Source: Sipunculus nudus (lineage: Eukaryota > Annelida > Sipuncula > Golfingiida > Sipunculidae). From it: a DNA stretch of 64,000 bases. The translations under genes were made by a program, and so were the position numbers. The notes beneath the pieces are model-generated. The model had not been told where the DNA came from and did not search any database. It saw only the letters and a program-made list of their open reading frames with translations. Positions 7,505-21,074 of this stretch are shown in pieces (position 1 is the stretch's first letter; each line of letters starts with the position of its first letter). The stretch spans positions 78,535,401 to 78,599,400 of the forward strand of contig CM049315.1 in NCBI GenBank assembly GCA_026874595.1. Direction: 5' to 3'.

Positions 7505-9031
7505 CTTATTTTCTTGTAGCAACTTTTCTAATTGGAATTTTGTTAATGCATAATTGGAGTGAACCTGTGTTTTCATTTACCATTAATCAACTGATCTAAT
7601 TAATTCAAACTGTTTTTTATATTCCACAGGAAGATAGTGTTCCACTGACCACAGCGTGAGGACTGATGCAGGGCCTTCAACATTCCTCTACAGGTTGCCA
7701 GCCCAGCCCAACAAGGCCAAGTGTAACAGCTGACTATGGGGCCAGGCATATACATATTTGTATGGAAGTTCTTCTGATTCAGTTTAGCCTTCAATTCTCT
7801 CTCCAATTCCAGGCCTTTCAGTTCTGAAAGCAAATTTTAAACTCTTTCTAAAACAACTTTTCTCATTGGAATTTTGCTGAGGCATAATTGAAGGGAATCT
7901 TGTGTTTTCATGGACCATTAATTAACTGATCTGATCAATTCAAACTGTTTTATATTCAACAGGAAGATAGAGATCCACTGACCACAGCGTGAGGACTGAT
8001 GGAGGGCCTCCAACATTCCTCCACAGGTTGCCAGCCCAGCCCAGCAAGGCCAACTGCAGCCTGATGTACAAAACAGGCCGAGTTCAGCAGGTACATACCC
8101 ATGACACATCTGGCCAACCTATACCTGGGCTCCATTATGGTGACCTCTATAACAGGATGAGTTGCAATCCTTATTCCACACAAGCTGGTATTTGTTAAAA
8201 AGGGTGATTTTTAGACCCAAAATCTAGGCCTTCCATTTCTGAAACCAAATTTTACTAATTTTAAACTTATTTTCTTGTAGCAACTTTTCTGATTGGAATT
8301 TTGTTAATGCATAATTGGAGTGAACCTGTGTTTTCATTTACCATTAATCAACTGATCTAATCAATTCAAACTGTTTTTTATATTCCACAGGAAGATAGTG
8401 TTCCACTGACCACAGCGTGAGGACTGATGCAGGGCCTTCAACATTCCTCTACAGGTTGCCAGCCCAGCCCAGCCCAACAAGGCCAAGTGTAACAGCTGAC
8501 TATGGGGCCAGGCATATACATATTTGTAAGGAAGTTCTTCTGATTCAGTTTAGCCTTCAATTCTCTCTCCAATTCCAGGCCTTTCAGTTCTGAAAGCAAA
8601 TTTTAAACTTTTTCTTAAACAACTTTTCTCATTGGAATTTTGCTGAGGCATAATTGAAGGGAATCTTGTGTTTTCATGGACCATTAATTAACTGATCTGA
8701 TCAATTCAAACTGTTTTATATTCAACAGGAAGATAGAGATCCACTGACCACAGCGTGAGGACTGATGCAGGGCCTCCAACATTCCTCCACAGGTTGCCAG
8801 CCCAGCCCAGCAAGGCCAACTGCAGCCTGATGTACAAAACAGGCCGAGTTCAGCAGGTACATACCCATGACACATCTGGCCAACCTATACCTGGGCTCCA
8901 TTATGGTGACCTCTATAACAGGATGAGTTGCAATCCTTATTCCACACAAGCTGGTATTTGTGAAAAAGGGTGATTTTTAGACCCAACATCTAGGCCTTCC
9001 ATTTCTGAAACCAAATTTTGCTAATTTTAAA

Positions 9032-12000
9032 CTAAATTTGGAAGCAACTTTTCTCATTGGAATTTTGTTGATGCATAATTGGAGTGAATCTGTGTTTTCA
9101 TGGACCATTAATTAACTGATCTGATCAATTCAAACTGTTTTATATTCAGCAGGAAGATAGAGATCTACTGAACACAGCGTGAGGACTGATGCAGGGCCTC
9201 AAACATTCCTCCACAGGTTGCCAGCCCAGCCCAGCAAGGCCAACTGCAGTCTGTTGTACAAAACCGTCCGAGTTCAGCAGGTACATACCCATGACACATC
9301 TGGCCAACCTACACCTGGGCTCCATTATGGTGACCTCCATGACAGGATGAATTGCAATCCTTATTCCACACAAGCTGGTATTTGTGAAAAAGGGTGAATT
9401 TTAGACCCAACATCTAGGCCTTCCATTTCTGAAACCAAATTTTGCTAATTTTAAACTAAATTTTGAAGCAACTTTTCTCATTAGAATTTTGTTGATGCAT
9501 AATTGGAGTGAATCTGTGTTTTCATGGACCATTAATTAACTGATCTGATCAATTCAGACTGTTTTATATTCAGCAGGAAGATAGAGATCCACTGAACACA
9601 GCGTGAGGACTGATGCAGGGCCTCCAACATTCCTCCACAGGTTGCCAGCCCAGCCCAGCAAGGCCAACTGCAGCCTGTTGTACAAAAGCAGGGGAGTTCA
9701 GCAGGTACTTACCCTTGACACATCTGGCCAACCTACACCTGGGCTCCATTAGCCTTCAATTCTCTCTCCAATTCCAGGCCTTCCAGTTCTGAAAGCAAAT
9801 TTTATACTTTTTCTAGAACAACTTTTCTCATTGGAATTTTGCTGATGCATAATTGGAGGGAATCTTGTGTTTTCATGGACCATTAATTAACTGATCTGAT
9901 CAATTCAAACTGTTTTATATTCAACAGGAAGATAGAGATCCACTGACCACAGCGTGAGGACTGATGCAGGGCCTCAAACATTCCTCCACAGGTTGCCAGC
10001 CCAGCCCAGCAAGGCCAACTGCAGCCTGATGTACAAAACCGGCCGAGTTCAGCAGGTACATACCCATGACACATCTGGCCAACCTATACAAGGGCTCCAT
10101 TATGGTGACCTCTATAACAGGATGAGTTGCAATCCTTATTCCACACAAGCTGGTATTTGTGAAAAAGGGTGATTTTTAGACCCAACATCTAGGCCTTCCA
10201 TTTCTGAAACCAAATTTTGCTAATTTTAAACTAAATTTGGAAGCAACTTTTCTCATTGGAATTTTGTTGATGCATAATTGGAGTGAATCTGTGTTTTCAT
10301 GGACCATTAATTAACTGATCTGATCAATTCAAACTGTTTTATATTCAGCAGGAAGATAGAGATCCACTGAACACAGCGTGAGGACTGATGCAGGGCCTCA
10401 AACATTCCTCCACAGGTTGCCAGCCCAGCCCAGCACGGCCAACTGCAGCCTGTTGTACAAAACCGTCCGAGTTCAGCAGGTACATACCCATGACACATCT
10501 GGCCAACCTACACCTGGGCTCCATTATGGTGACCTCCATGACAGGATGAATTGCAATCCTTATTCCACACAAGCTGGTATTTGTGAAAAAGGGTGAATTT
10601 TAGACCCAACATCTAGGCCTTCCATTTCTGAAACCAAATTTTCTAATTTTAAACTAAATTTTGAAGCAACTTTTCTCATTAGAATTTTGTTGATGCATAA
10701 TTGGAGTGAATCTGTGTTTTCATGGACCATTAATTAACTGATCTGATCAATTCAGACTGTTTTATATTCAGCAGGAAGATAGAGATCCACTGAACACAGC
10801 GTGAGGACTGATGCAGGGCCTCCAACATTCCTCCACAGGTTGCCAGCCCAGCCCAGCAAGGCCAACTGCAGCCTGTTGTACAAAAGCAGGGGAGTTCAGC
10901 AGGTACTTACCCTTGACACATCTGGCCAACCTACACCTGGGCTCCATTAGCCTTCAATTCTCTCTCCAATTCCAGGCCTTCCAGTTCTGAAAGCAAATTT
11001 TATACTTTTTCTAGAACAACTTTTCTCATTGGAATTTTGCTGATGCATAATTGGAGGGAATCTTGTGTTTTCATGGACCATTAATTAACTGATCTGATCA
11101 ATTCAAACTGTTTTATATTCAACAGGAAGATAGAGATCCACTGACCACAGCGTGAGGACTGATGCAGGGCCTCAAACATTCCTCCACAGGTTGCCAGCCC
11201 AGCCCAGCAAGGCCAACTGCAGCCTGATGTACAAAACCGGCCGAGTTCAGCAGGTACATACCCATGACACATCTGGCCAACCTATACAAGGGCTCCATTA
11301 TGGTGACCTCTATAACAGGATGAGTTGCAATCCTTATTCCACACAAGCTGGTATTTGTGAAAAAGGGTGATTTTTAGACCCAACATCTAGGCCTTCCATT
11401 TCTGAAACCAAATTTTGCTAATTTTAAACTAAATTTGGAAGCAACTTTTCTCATTGGAATTTTGTTGATGCATAATTGGAGTGAATCTGTGTTTTCATGG
11501 ACCATTAATTAACTGATCTGATCAATTCAAACTGTTTTATATTCAGCAGGAAGATAGAGATCCACTGAACACAGCGTGAGGACTGATGCAGGGCCTCAAA
11601 CATTCCTCCACAGGTTGCCAGCCCAGCAAGGCCAACTGCAGCCTGTTGTACAAAACCGTCCGAGTTCAGCAGGTACATACCCATGACACATCTGGCCAAC
11701 CTACACCTGGGCTCCATTATGGTGACCTCCATGACAGGATGAATTGCAATCCTTATTCCACACAAGCTGGTATTTGTGAAAAAGGGTGAATTTTAGACCC
11801 AACATCTAGGCCTTCCATTTCTGAAACCAAATTTTGCTTATTTTAAACTAAATTTTGAAGCAACTTTTCTCATTAGAATTTTGTTGATGCATAATTGGAG
11901 TGAATCTGTGTTTTCATGGACCATTAATTAACTGATCTGATCAATTCAAACTGTTTTATATTCAGCAGGAAGATAGAGATCCACTGAACACAGCGTGAGG

Positions 12001-14163
12001 ACTGATGCAGGGCCTCCAACATTCCTCCACAGGTTGCCAGCCCAGCCCAGCAAGGCCCACTGCAGCCTGTTGTACAAAAGCAGGGGAGTTCAGCAGGTAC
12101 TTACCCTTGACACATCTGGCCAACCTACACCTGGGCTCCATTAGCCTTCAATTCTCTCTCCAATTCCAGGCCTTTCAGTTCTGAAAGCAAATTTTAAACT
12201 TTTTCTAAAACAACTTTTCTCATTGGAATTTTGCTGAGGCATAATTGAAGGGAATCTTGTGTTTTCATGGACCATTAATTAACTGATCTGATCAATTCAA
12301 ACTGTTTTATATTCAACAGGAAGATAGAGATCCACTGACCACAGCGTGAGGACTGATGGAGGGCCTCCAACATTCCTCCACAGGTTGCCAGCCCAGCCCA
12401 GCAAGGCCAACTGCAGCCTGATGTACAAAACAGGCCGAGTTCAGCAGGTACATACCCATGACACATCTGGCCAACCTATACCTGGGCTCCATTATGGTGA
12501 CCTCTATAACAGGATGAGTTGCAATCCTTATTCCACACAAGCTGGTATTTGTTAAAAAGGGTGATTTTTAGACCCAAAATCTAGGCCTTCCATTTCTGAA
12601 ACCAAATTTTACTAATTTTAAACTTATTTTCTTGTAGCAACTTTTCTGATTGGAATTTTGTTAATGCATAATTGGAGTGAACCTGTGTTTTCATTTACCA
12701 TTAATCAACTGATCTAATCAATTCAAACTGTTTTTTATATTCCACAGGAAGATAGTGTTCCACTGACCACAGCGTGAGGACTGATGCAGGGCCTTCAACA
12801 TTCCTCTACAGGTTGCCAGCCCAGCCCAGCCCAACAAGGCCAAGTGTAACAGCTGACTATGGGGCCAGGCATATACATATTTGTAAGGAAGTTCTTCTGA
12901 TTCAGTTTAGCCTTCAATTCTCTCTCCAATTCCAGGCCTTTCAGTTCTGAAAGCAAATTTTAAACTTTTTCTTAAACAACTTTTCTCATTGGAATTTTGC
13001 TGAGGCATAATTGAAGGGAATCTTGTGTTTTCATGGACCATTAATTAACTGATCTGATCAATTCAAACTGTTTTATATTCAACAGGAAGATAGAGATCCA
13101 CTGACCACAGCGTGAGGACTGATGCAGGGCCTCAAACATTCCTCCACAGGTTGCCAGCCCAGCCCAGCAAGGCCAACTGCAGCCTGATGTACAAAACAGG
13201 CCGAGTTCAGCAGGTACATACCCATGACACATCTGGCCAACCTATACCTGGGCTCCATTATGGTGACCTCTATAACAGGATGAGTTGCAATCCTTATTCC
13301 ACACAAGCTGGTATTTGTGAAAAAGGGTGATTTTTAGACCCAACATCTAGGCCTTCCATTTCTGAAACCAAATTTTGCTAATTTTAAACTAAATTTGGAA
13401 GCAACTTTTCTCATTGGAATTTTGTTGATGCATAATTGGAGTGAATCTGTGTTTTCATGGACCATTAATTAACTGATCTGATCAATTCAAACTGTTTTAT
13501 ATTCAGCAGGAAGATAGAGATCTACTGAACACAGCGTGAGGACTGATGCAGGGCCTCAAACATTCCTCCACAGGTTGCCAGCCCAGCCCAGCAAGGCCAA
13601 CTGCAGTCTGTTGTACAAAACCGTCCGAGTTCAGCAGGTACATACCCATGACACATCTGGCCAACCTACACCTGGGCTCCATTATGGTGACCTCCATGAC
13701 AGGATGAATTGCAATCCTTATTCCACACAAGCTGGTATTTGTGAAAAAGGGTGAATTTTAGACCCAACATCTAGGCCTTCCATTTCTGAAACCAAATTTT
13801 GCTAATTTTAAACTAAATTTTGAAGCAACTTTTCTCATTAGAATTTTGTTGATGCATAATTGGAGTGAATCTGTGTTTTCATGGACCATTAATTAACTGA
13901 TCTGATCAATTCAGACTGTTTTATATTCAGCAGGAAGATAGAGATCCACTGAACACAGCGTGAGGACTGATGCAGGGCCTCCAACATTCCTCCACAGGTT
14001 GCCAGCCCAGCCCAGCAAGGCCAACTGCAGCCTGTTGTACAAAAGCAGGGGAGTTCAGCAGGTACTTACCCTTGACACATCTGGCCAACCTACACCTGGG
14101 CTCCATTAGCCTTCAATTCTCTCTCCAATTCCAGGCCTTCCAGTTCTGAAAGCAAATTTTATA
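9032..14163 (+). repeat. Second copy of the 1-5108 segment
   Basis: The monomer starts are 9032 A1, 9456 B, 9807 C, 10231 A2, 10654 B, 11005 C, 11429 A3, 11848 B', 12199 D, 12623 E, 12965 D', 13389 A1 and 13813 B. Every start lies exactly 9,031 bp after its partner in the first block. I saw no base difference up to 14139, where this copy reads CCTTCCAG and the first reads CCTTTCAG. Beyond that the two run into different neighbours, C here and F in the first copy. Confidence 0.88.
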
Positions 14164-17100
14164 CTTTTTCTAGAACAACTTTTCTCATTGGAATTTTGCT
14201 GATGCATAATTGGAGGGAATCTTGTGTTTTCATGGACCATAAATTAACTGATCTGATCAATTCAAACTGTTTTATATTCAACAGGAAGATAGAGATCCAC
14301 TGACCACAGCGTGAGGACTGATGCAGGGCCTCAAACATTCCTCCACAGGTTGCCAGCCCAGCCCAGCAAGGCCAACTGCAGCCTGATGTACAAAACCGGC
14401 CGAGTTCAGCAGGTACATACCCATGACACATCTGGCCAACCTATACAAGGGCTCCATTATGGTGACCTCTATAACAGGATGAGTTGCAATCCTTATTCCA
14501 CACAAGCTGGTATTTGTGAAAAAGGGTGATTTTTAGACCCAACATCTAGGCCTTCCATTTCTGAAACCAAATTTTGCTAATTTTAAACTAAATTTGGAAG
14601 CAACTTTTCTCATTGGAATTTTGTTGATGCATAATTGGAGTGAATCTGTGTTTTCATGGACCATTAATTAACTGATCTGATCAATTCAAACTGTTTTATA
14701 TTCAGCAGGAAGATAGAGATCCACTGAACACAGCGTGAGGACTGATGCAGGGCCTCAAACATTCCTCCACAGGTTGCCAGCCCAGCCCAGCACGGCCAAC
14801 TGCAGCCTGTTGTACAAAACCGTCCGAGTTCAGCAGGTACATACCCATGACACATCTGGCCAACCTACACCTGGGCTCCATTATGGTGACCTCCATGACA
14901 GGATGAATTGCAATCCTTATTCCACACAAGCTGGTATTTGTGAAAAAGGGTGAATTTTAGACCCAACATCTAGGCCTTCCATTTCTGAAACCAAATTTTC
15001 TAATTTTAAACTAAATTTTGAAGCAACTTTTCTCATTAGAATTTTGTTGATGCATAATTGGAGTGAATCTGTGTTTTCATGGACCATTAATTAACTGATC
15101 TGATCAATTCAGACTGTTTTATATTCAGCAGGAAGATAGAGATCCACTGAACACAGCGTGAGGACTGATGCAGGGCCTCCAACATTCCTCCACAGGTTGC
15201 CAGCCCAGCCCAGCAAGGCCAACTGCAGCCTGTTGTACAAAAGCAGGGGAGTTCAGCAGGTACTTACCCTTGACACATCTGGCCAACCTACACCTGGGCT
15301 CCATTAGCCTTCAATTCTCTCTCCAATTCCAGGCCTTCCAGTTCTGAAAGCAAATTTTATACTTTTTCTAGAACAACTTTTCTCATTGGAATTTTGCTGA
15401 TGCATAATTGGAGGGAATCTTGTGTTTTCATGGACCATAAATTAACTGATCTGATCAATTCAAACTGTTTTATATTCAACAGGAAGATAGAGATCCACTG
15501 ACCACAGCGTGAGGACTGATGCAGGGCCTCAAACATTCCTCCACAGGTTGCCAGCCCAGCCCAGCAAGGCCAACTGCAGCCTGATGTACAAAACCGGCCG
15601 AGTTCAGCAGGTACATACCCATGACACATCTGGCCAACCTATACAAGGGCTCCATTATGGTGACCTCTATAACAGGATGAGTTGCAATCCTTATTCCACA
15701 CAAGCTGGTATTTGTGAAAAAGGGTGATTTTTAGACCCAACATCTAGGCCTTCCATTTCTGAAACCAAATTTTGCTAATTTTAAACTAAATTTGGAAGCA
15801 ACTTTTCTCATTGGAATTTTGTTGATGCATAATTGGAGTGAATCTGTGTTTTCATGGACCATTAATTAACTGATCTGATCAATTCAAACTGTTTTATATT
15901 CAGCAGGAAGATAGAGATCCACTGAACACAGCGTGAGGACTGATGCAGGGCCTCAAACATTCCTCCACAGGTTGCCAGCCCAGCCCAGCACGGCCAACTG
16001 CAGCCTGTTGTACAAAACCGTCCGAGTTCAGCAGGTACATACCCATGACACATCTGGCCAACCTACACCTGGGCTCCATTATGGTGACCTCCATGACAGG
16101 ATGAATTGCAATCCTTATTCCACACAAGCTGGTATTTGTGAAAAAGGGTGAATTTTAGACCCAACATCTAGGCCTTCCATTTCTGAAACCAAATTTTCTA
16201 ATTTTAAACTAAATTTTGAAGCAACTTTTCTCATTAGAATTTTGTTGATGCATAATTGGAGTGAATCTGTGTTTTCATGGACCATTAATTAACTGATCTG
16301 ATCAATTCAGACTGTTTTATATTCAGCAGGAAGATAGAGATCCACTGAACACAGCGTGAGGACTGATGCAGGGCCTCCAACATTCCTCCACAGGTTGCCA
16401 GCCCAGCCCAGCAAGGCCAACTGCAGCCTGTTGTACAAAAGCAGGGGAGTTCAGCAGGTACTTACCCTTGACACATCTGGCCAACCTACACCTGGGCTCC
16501 ATTAGCCTTCAATTCTCTCTCCAATTCCAGGCCTTCCAGTTCTGAAAGCAAATTTTATACTTTTTCTAGAACAACTTTTCTCATTGGAATTTTGCTGATG
16601 CATAATTGGAGGGAATCTTGTGTTTTCATGGACCATTAATTAACTGATCTGATCAATTCAAACTGTTTTATATTCAACAGGAAGATAGAGATCCACTGAC
16701 CACAGCGTGAGGACTGATGCAGGGCCTCAAACATTCCTCCACAGGTTGCCAGCCCAGCCCAGCAAGGCCAACTGCAGCCTGATGTACAAAACCGGCCGAG
16801 TTCAGCAGGTACATACCCATGACACATCTGGCCAACCTATACAAGGGCTCCATTATGGTGACCTCTATAACAGGATGAGTTGCAATCCTTATTCCACACA
16901 AGCTGGTATTTGTGAAAAAGGGTGATTTTTAGACCCAACATCTAGGCCTTCCATTTCTGAAACCAAATTTTGCTAATTTTAAACTAAATTTGGAAGCAAC
17001 TTTTCTCATTGGAATTTTGTTGATGCATAATTGGAGTGAATCTGTGTTTTCATGGACCATTAATTAACTGATCTGATCAATTCAAACTGTTTTATATTCA

Positions 17101-17402
17101 GCAGGAAGATAGAGATCCACTGAACACAGCGTGAGGACTGATGCAGGGCCTCAAACATTCCTCCACAGGTTGCCAGCCCAGCAAGGCCAACTGCAGCCTG
17201 TTGTACAAAACCGTCCGAGTTCAGCAGGTACATACCCATGACACATCTGGCCAACCTACACCTGGGCTCCATTATGGTGACCTCCATGACAGGATGAATT
17301 GCAATCCTTATTCCACACAAGCTGGTATTTGTGAAAAAGGGTGAATTTTAGACCCAACATCTAGGCCTTCCATTTCTGAAACCAAATTTTGCTTATTTTA
17401 AA
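14164..17402 (+). repeat. C-A2-B tandem triads, then C and A3
   Basis: The monomer starts are 14164 C, 14588 A2, 15011 B, 15362 C, 15786 A2, 16209 B, 16560 C and 16984 A3. The first two C copies share GGACCATAAATTAAC where all other C copies read CCATTAATTAAC. The two 1,198-bp units 14164-15361 and 15362-16559 are therefore a local tandem duplication. The C at 16560 has the usual base. A3 at 16984 is 419 bp. Confidence 0.88.
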
Positions 17403-17826
17403 CTAAATTTTGAAGCAACTTTTCTCATTAGAATTTTGTTGATGCATAATTGGAGTGAATCTGTGTTTTCATGGACCATTAATTAACTGATCTGATCAAT
17501 TCAAACTGTTTTATATTCAGCAGGAAGATAGAGATCCACTGAACACAGCGTGAGGACTGATGCAGGGCCTCCAACATTCCTCCACAGGTTGCCAGCCCAG
17601 CCCAGCAAGGCCCACTGCAGCCTGTTGTACAAAAGCAGGGGAGTTCAGCAGGTACTTACCCTTGACACATCTGGCCAACCTACACCTGGGCTCCATTATG
17701 GTGACCTTCATGACAGGAGGAGTTGCAATCCTTATTACACACAAGCTGGTATTTGTTAAAAAGGGTGATTTTTAAACCCAAAATCTAGGCCTTCCATTTC
17801 TGAAACCAAATTTTGCTAATTTTAAA
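17403..17826 (+). repeat. B'/H fusion monomer
   Basis: The first part is B' (CAGCAG acceptor, GAACAC, AAGGCCCACTG, AAAGCAGGGGAG). After CTCCATTA it continues as an H tail (TGGTGACCTTCATGACAGG, CTTATTACACAC). Type H itself has AAAGCAGGGAAG, so the crossover lies between about 17640 and 17696, in sequence shared by both parents. Equal-length parents elsewhere are in the order B' F G H, so 1,012 bp were lost. Confidence 0.85.
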
Positions 17827-19452
17827 CTTATTTTCTTGTAGCAAATTTTCTGATTGGAATTTTGTTGATGCATAATTAGAGTGAACCTGTGTTTTCATGG
17901 ACCATAAATAAACATAAATAAACTATGGGGCCAGGCATATAAATAGTTGTAAGGAAGTTCTTCTGATTCAGTTTAGCCTTCAATTCTCTCTCCAATTCTA
18001 GGTCTCCAGTTCCAAAAACAAGTTTTTAACTTTTTCTAGAAGCAACTTTTCTCATTGGAATTTGCTGATGCATAATCGGAGTGAATCTGTGTTTTCATGG
18101 CCCAATAATTAACTGATCTGATCAATTCAAACTGTTTTATATTCAACAGGAAGATAGAGATCCACTGACCACAGCGTGAGGACTGATGCAGGGCCTCCAT
18201 CATTCATCCACAGGTTGCCAGCCCAGCCCAGCAAGGCCAACTGCAGCCTGTTGTACAAAAGCGGGGGAGTTCAGCAGGTACATACCCATGACACATCTCG
18301 CCAATCTACACCTTGGATCCAATATGGTGATCTCCATGACAGGATGAGTTGCAATCCTTATTCCACACAAGCTGGTATTTGTGAAAAAGGGTGATTTTTT
18401 GACCCAAAATCACAGGGACCAGGCATATACATATTTGTAAGGAGTTTTTCTGATTCAGTTTATCTTGCTTATTTTAAACTTGTTCCACTGACCACAGCGT
18501 GAGGACTGATGCAGGGCCTTCAACATTCCTCAACAGGTTGCCAGCCCAGCCCAGCCTAACAAGGCCAAGTGTAACAGCTGACTATGGGGCCAGGCATATA
18601 CATATTTGTAAGGAAGTTCTTCTGATTCAGTTTAGCCTTCAATTCTCTCTCCAATTCCAGGCCTTCCAGTTCTGAAAGCAAATTTTAAACTTTTTCTGGA
18701 ACAACTTTTCTCATTGGAATTTTGCTGATGCATAATTGGAGGGAATCTTGTGTTTTCATGGACCATTAATTAACTGATCTGATCAATTCAAACTGTTTTA
18801 TATTCAACAGGAAGATAGAGATCGACTGACCACAGCGTGAGGACTGATGCAGGGCCTCAAACATTCCTCCACAGGTTGCCAGCCCAGCCCAGCAAGGCCA
18901 ACTGCAGCCTGTTGTAAAAAACCGGGGGAGTTCAGCAGGTACATACCCATGACACATCTGGCCAACCTACACCTGGGCTCCATTATGGTGACCTCCATGA
19001 AAGGATGAGTTGCAATCCTTATTCTACACAAGCTGGTATTTGTTAAAAAGGGTGATTTTTAGACCCAAAATCTAGGCCTTCCATTTCTGAAACCAAATTT
19101 TGCTAATTTTAAACTTATTTTCTTGTAGCAACTTTTCTAATTGGAATTTTGTTAATGCATAATTGGAGTGAACCTGTGTTTTTTTATTTACCATTAATCA
19201 ACTGATCTAATTAATTCAAACTGTTTTTTATATTCCACAGGAAGATAGTGTTCCACTGACCACAGCGTGAGGACTGATGCAGGGCCTTCAACATTCCTCT
19301 ACAGGTTGCCAGCCCAGCCCAACAAGGCCAAGTGTAACAGCTGACTATGGGGCCAGGCATATACATATTTGTATGGAAGTTCTTCTGATTCAGTTTAGCC
19401 TTCAATTCTCTCTCCAATTCCAGGCCTTTCAGTTCTGAAAGCAAATTTTAAA

Positions 19453-19876
19453 CTCTTTCTAAAACAACTTTTCTCATTGGAATTTTGCTGAGGCATAATT
19501 GAAGGGAATCTTGTGTTTTCATGGACCATTAATTAACTGATCTGATCAATTCAAACTGTTTTATATTCAACAGGAAGATAGAGATCCACTGACCACAGCG
19601 TGAGGACTGATGGAGGGCCTCCAACATTCCTCCACAGGTTGCCAGCCCAGCCCAGCAAGGCCAACTGCAGTCTGTTGTAAAAAACAGGCCGAGTTCAGCA
19701 GGTACATACCCATGACACATCTGGCCAACCTATACCTGGGCTCCATTATGGTGACCTCTATAACAGGATGAGTTGCAATCCTTATTCCACACAAGCTGGT
19801 ATTTGTGAAAAAGGGTGATTTTTAGACCCAACATCTAGGCCTTCCATTTCTGAAACCAAATTTTGCTAATTTTAAA
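19453..19876 (+). repeat. D/D'' fusion monomer with a short conversion patch
   Basis: It starts as D (GATGGAGGGCCTCC) and ends like D'' (TTTGTGAAAAAGGG, CCCAACATC), so the intervening E was lost. At 19671-19681 it reads TCTGTTGTAAA where D has CCTGATGTACA; CAGTCTG is A1-like and TTGTAAAAAAC is J-like. The partner fusion at 40360 lacks this patch, so the patch is younger than the fusion. Confidence 0.82.
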
Positions 19877-21074
19877 CTAAATTTGGATGCAACTTTTCTC
19901 ATTGGAATTTTGTTGATGCATAATTGGAGTGAATCTGTGTTTTCATGGACCATTAATTAACTGATCTGATCAATTCAAACTGTTTTATATTCAGCAGGAA
20001 GATAGAGATCTACTGAACACAGCGTGAGGACTGATGCAGGGCCTCAAACATTCCTCCACAGGTTGCCAGCCCAGCCCAGCAAGGCCAACTGCAGTCTGTT
20101 GTACAAAACCGTCCGAGTTCAGCAGGTACATACCCATGACACATCTGGCCAACCTACACCTGGGCTCCATTATGGTGACCTCCATGACAGGATGAATTGC
20201 AATCCTTATTCCACACAAGCTGGTATTTGTGAAAAAGGGTGAATTTTAGACCCAACATCTAGGCCTTCCATTTCTGAAACCAAATTTTCTAATTTTAAAC
20301 TAAATTTTGAAGCAACTTTTCTCATTAGAATTTTGTTGATGCATAATTGGAGTGAATCTGTGTTTTCATGGACCATTAATTAACTGATCTGATCAATTCA
20401 GACTGTTTTATATTCAGCAGGAAGATAGAGATCCACTGAACACAGCGTGAGGACTGATGCAGGGCCTCCAACATTCCTCCACAGGTTGCCAGCCCAGCCC
20501 AGCAAGGCCAACTGCAGCCTGTTGTACAAAAGCAGGGGAGTTCAGCAGGTACTTACCCTTGACACATCTGGCCAACCTACACCTGGGCTCCATTAGCCTT
20601 CAATTCTCTCTCCAATTCCAGGCCTTCCAGTTCTGAAAGCAAATTTTATACTTTTTCTAGAACAACTTTTCTCATTGGAATTTTGCTGATGCATAATTGG
20701 AGGGAATCTTGTGTTTTCATGGACCATTAATTAACTGATCTGATCAATTCAAACTGTTTTATATTCAACAGGAAGATAGAGATCCACTGACCACAGCGTG
20801 AGGACTGATGCAGGGCCTCAAACATTCCTCCACAGGTTGCCAGCCCAGCCCAGCAAGGCCAACTGCAGCCTGATGTACAAAACCGGCCGAGTTCAGCAGG
20901 TACATACCCATGACACATCTGGCCAACCTATACAAGGGCTCCATTATGGTGACCTCTATAACAGGATGAGTTGCAATCCTTATTCCACACAAGCTGGTAT
21001 TTGTGAAAAAGGGTGATTTTTAGACCCAACATCTAGGCCTTCCATTTCTGAAACCAAATTTTGCTAATTTTAAA

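Larger units (their letters stand above)
5133..9031 (+). repeat. Block F G H I F' G' J E' D E D''
   Basis: The monomer starts are 5133 F, 5583 G, 5794 H, 6218 I, 6421 F', 6870 G', 7081 J, 7505 E', 7842 D, 8266 E and 8608 D''. All the deletion-derived classes (G and I) and the enlarged class (F) occur in this order. The same series returns at 21845-25743 and 29149-33047, and in shortened form at 37651-40783. Small differences from the later copies include TCTGACCAAC in H and AAACTCTTTC at the E'/D join. Confidence 0.87.
17403..21074 (+). repeat. Shortened F-to-J block with fused ends, then A1-B-C
   Basis: The monomer starts are 17403 B'/H fusion, 17827 I, 18030 F', 18479 G', 18690 J, 19114 E', 19453 D/D'' fusion, 19877 A1, 20300 B and 20651 C. 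The B'/H fusion removes 1,012 bp (B' tail, F, G and H head) relative to B'-F-G-H. The D/D'' fusion removes 766 bp (one D plus one E equivalent). The section from about 17700 on matches the one from about 38610 at an offset of 20,909 bp, then 20,907 bp after a two-base change. Confidence 0.85.

Noticed and set aside
9032-14139. Assembly artefact as the explanation for near-identical blocks
   Set aside because: Cannot be excluded from sequence alone. The copies join different neighbours at both resolvable ends and similar exchanges with private variants occur across the window, so I treat them as real duplications.
14159-14431. 90-codon minus-strand ORF, also at 15357-15629
   Set aside because: It is the 63-codon frame extended because one base change removed a stop in a duplicated C monomer. 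It has no independent support.
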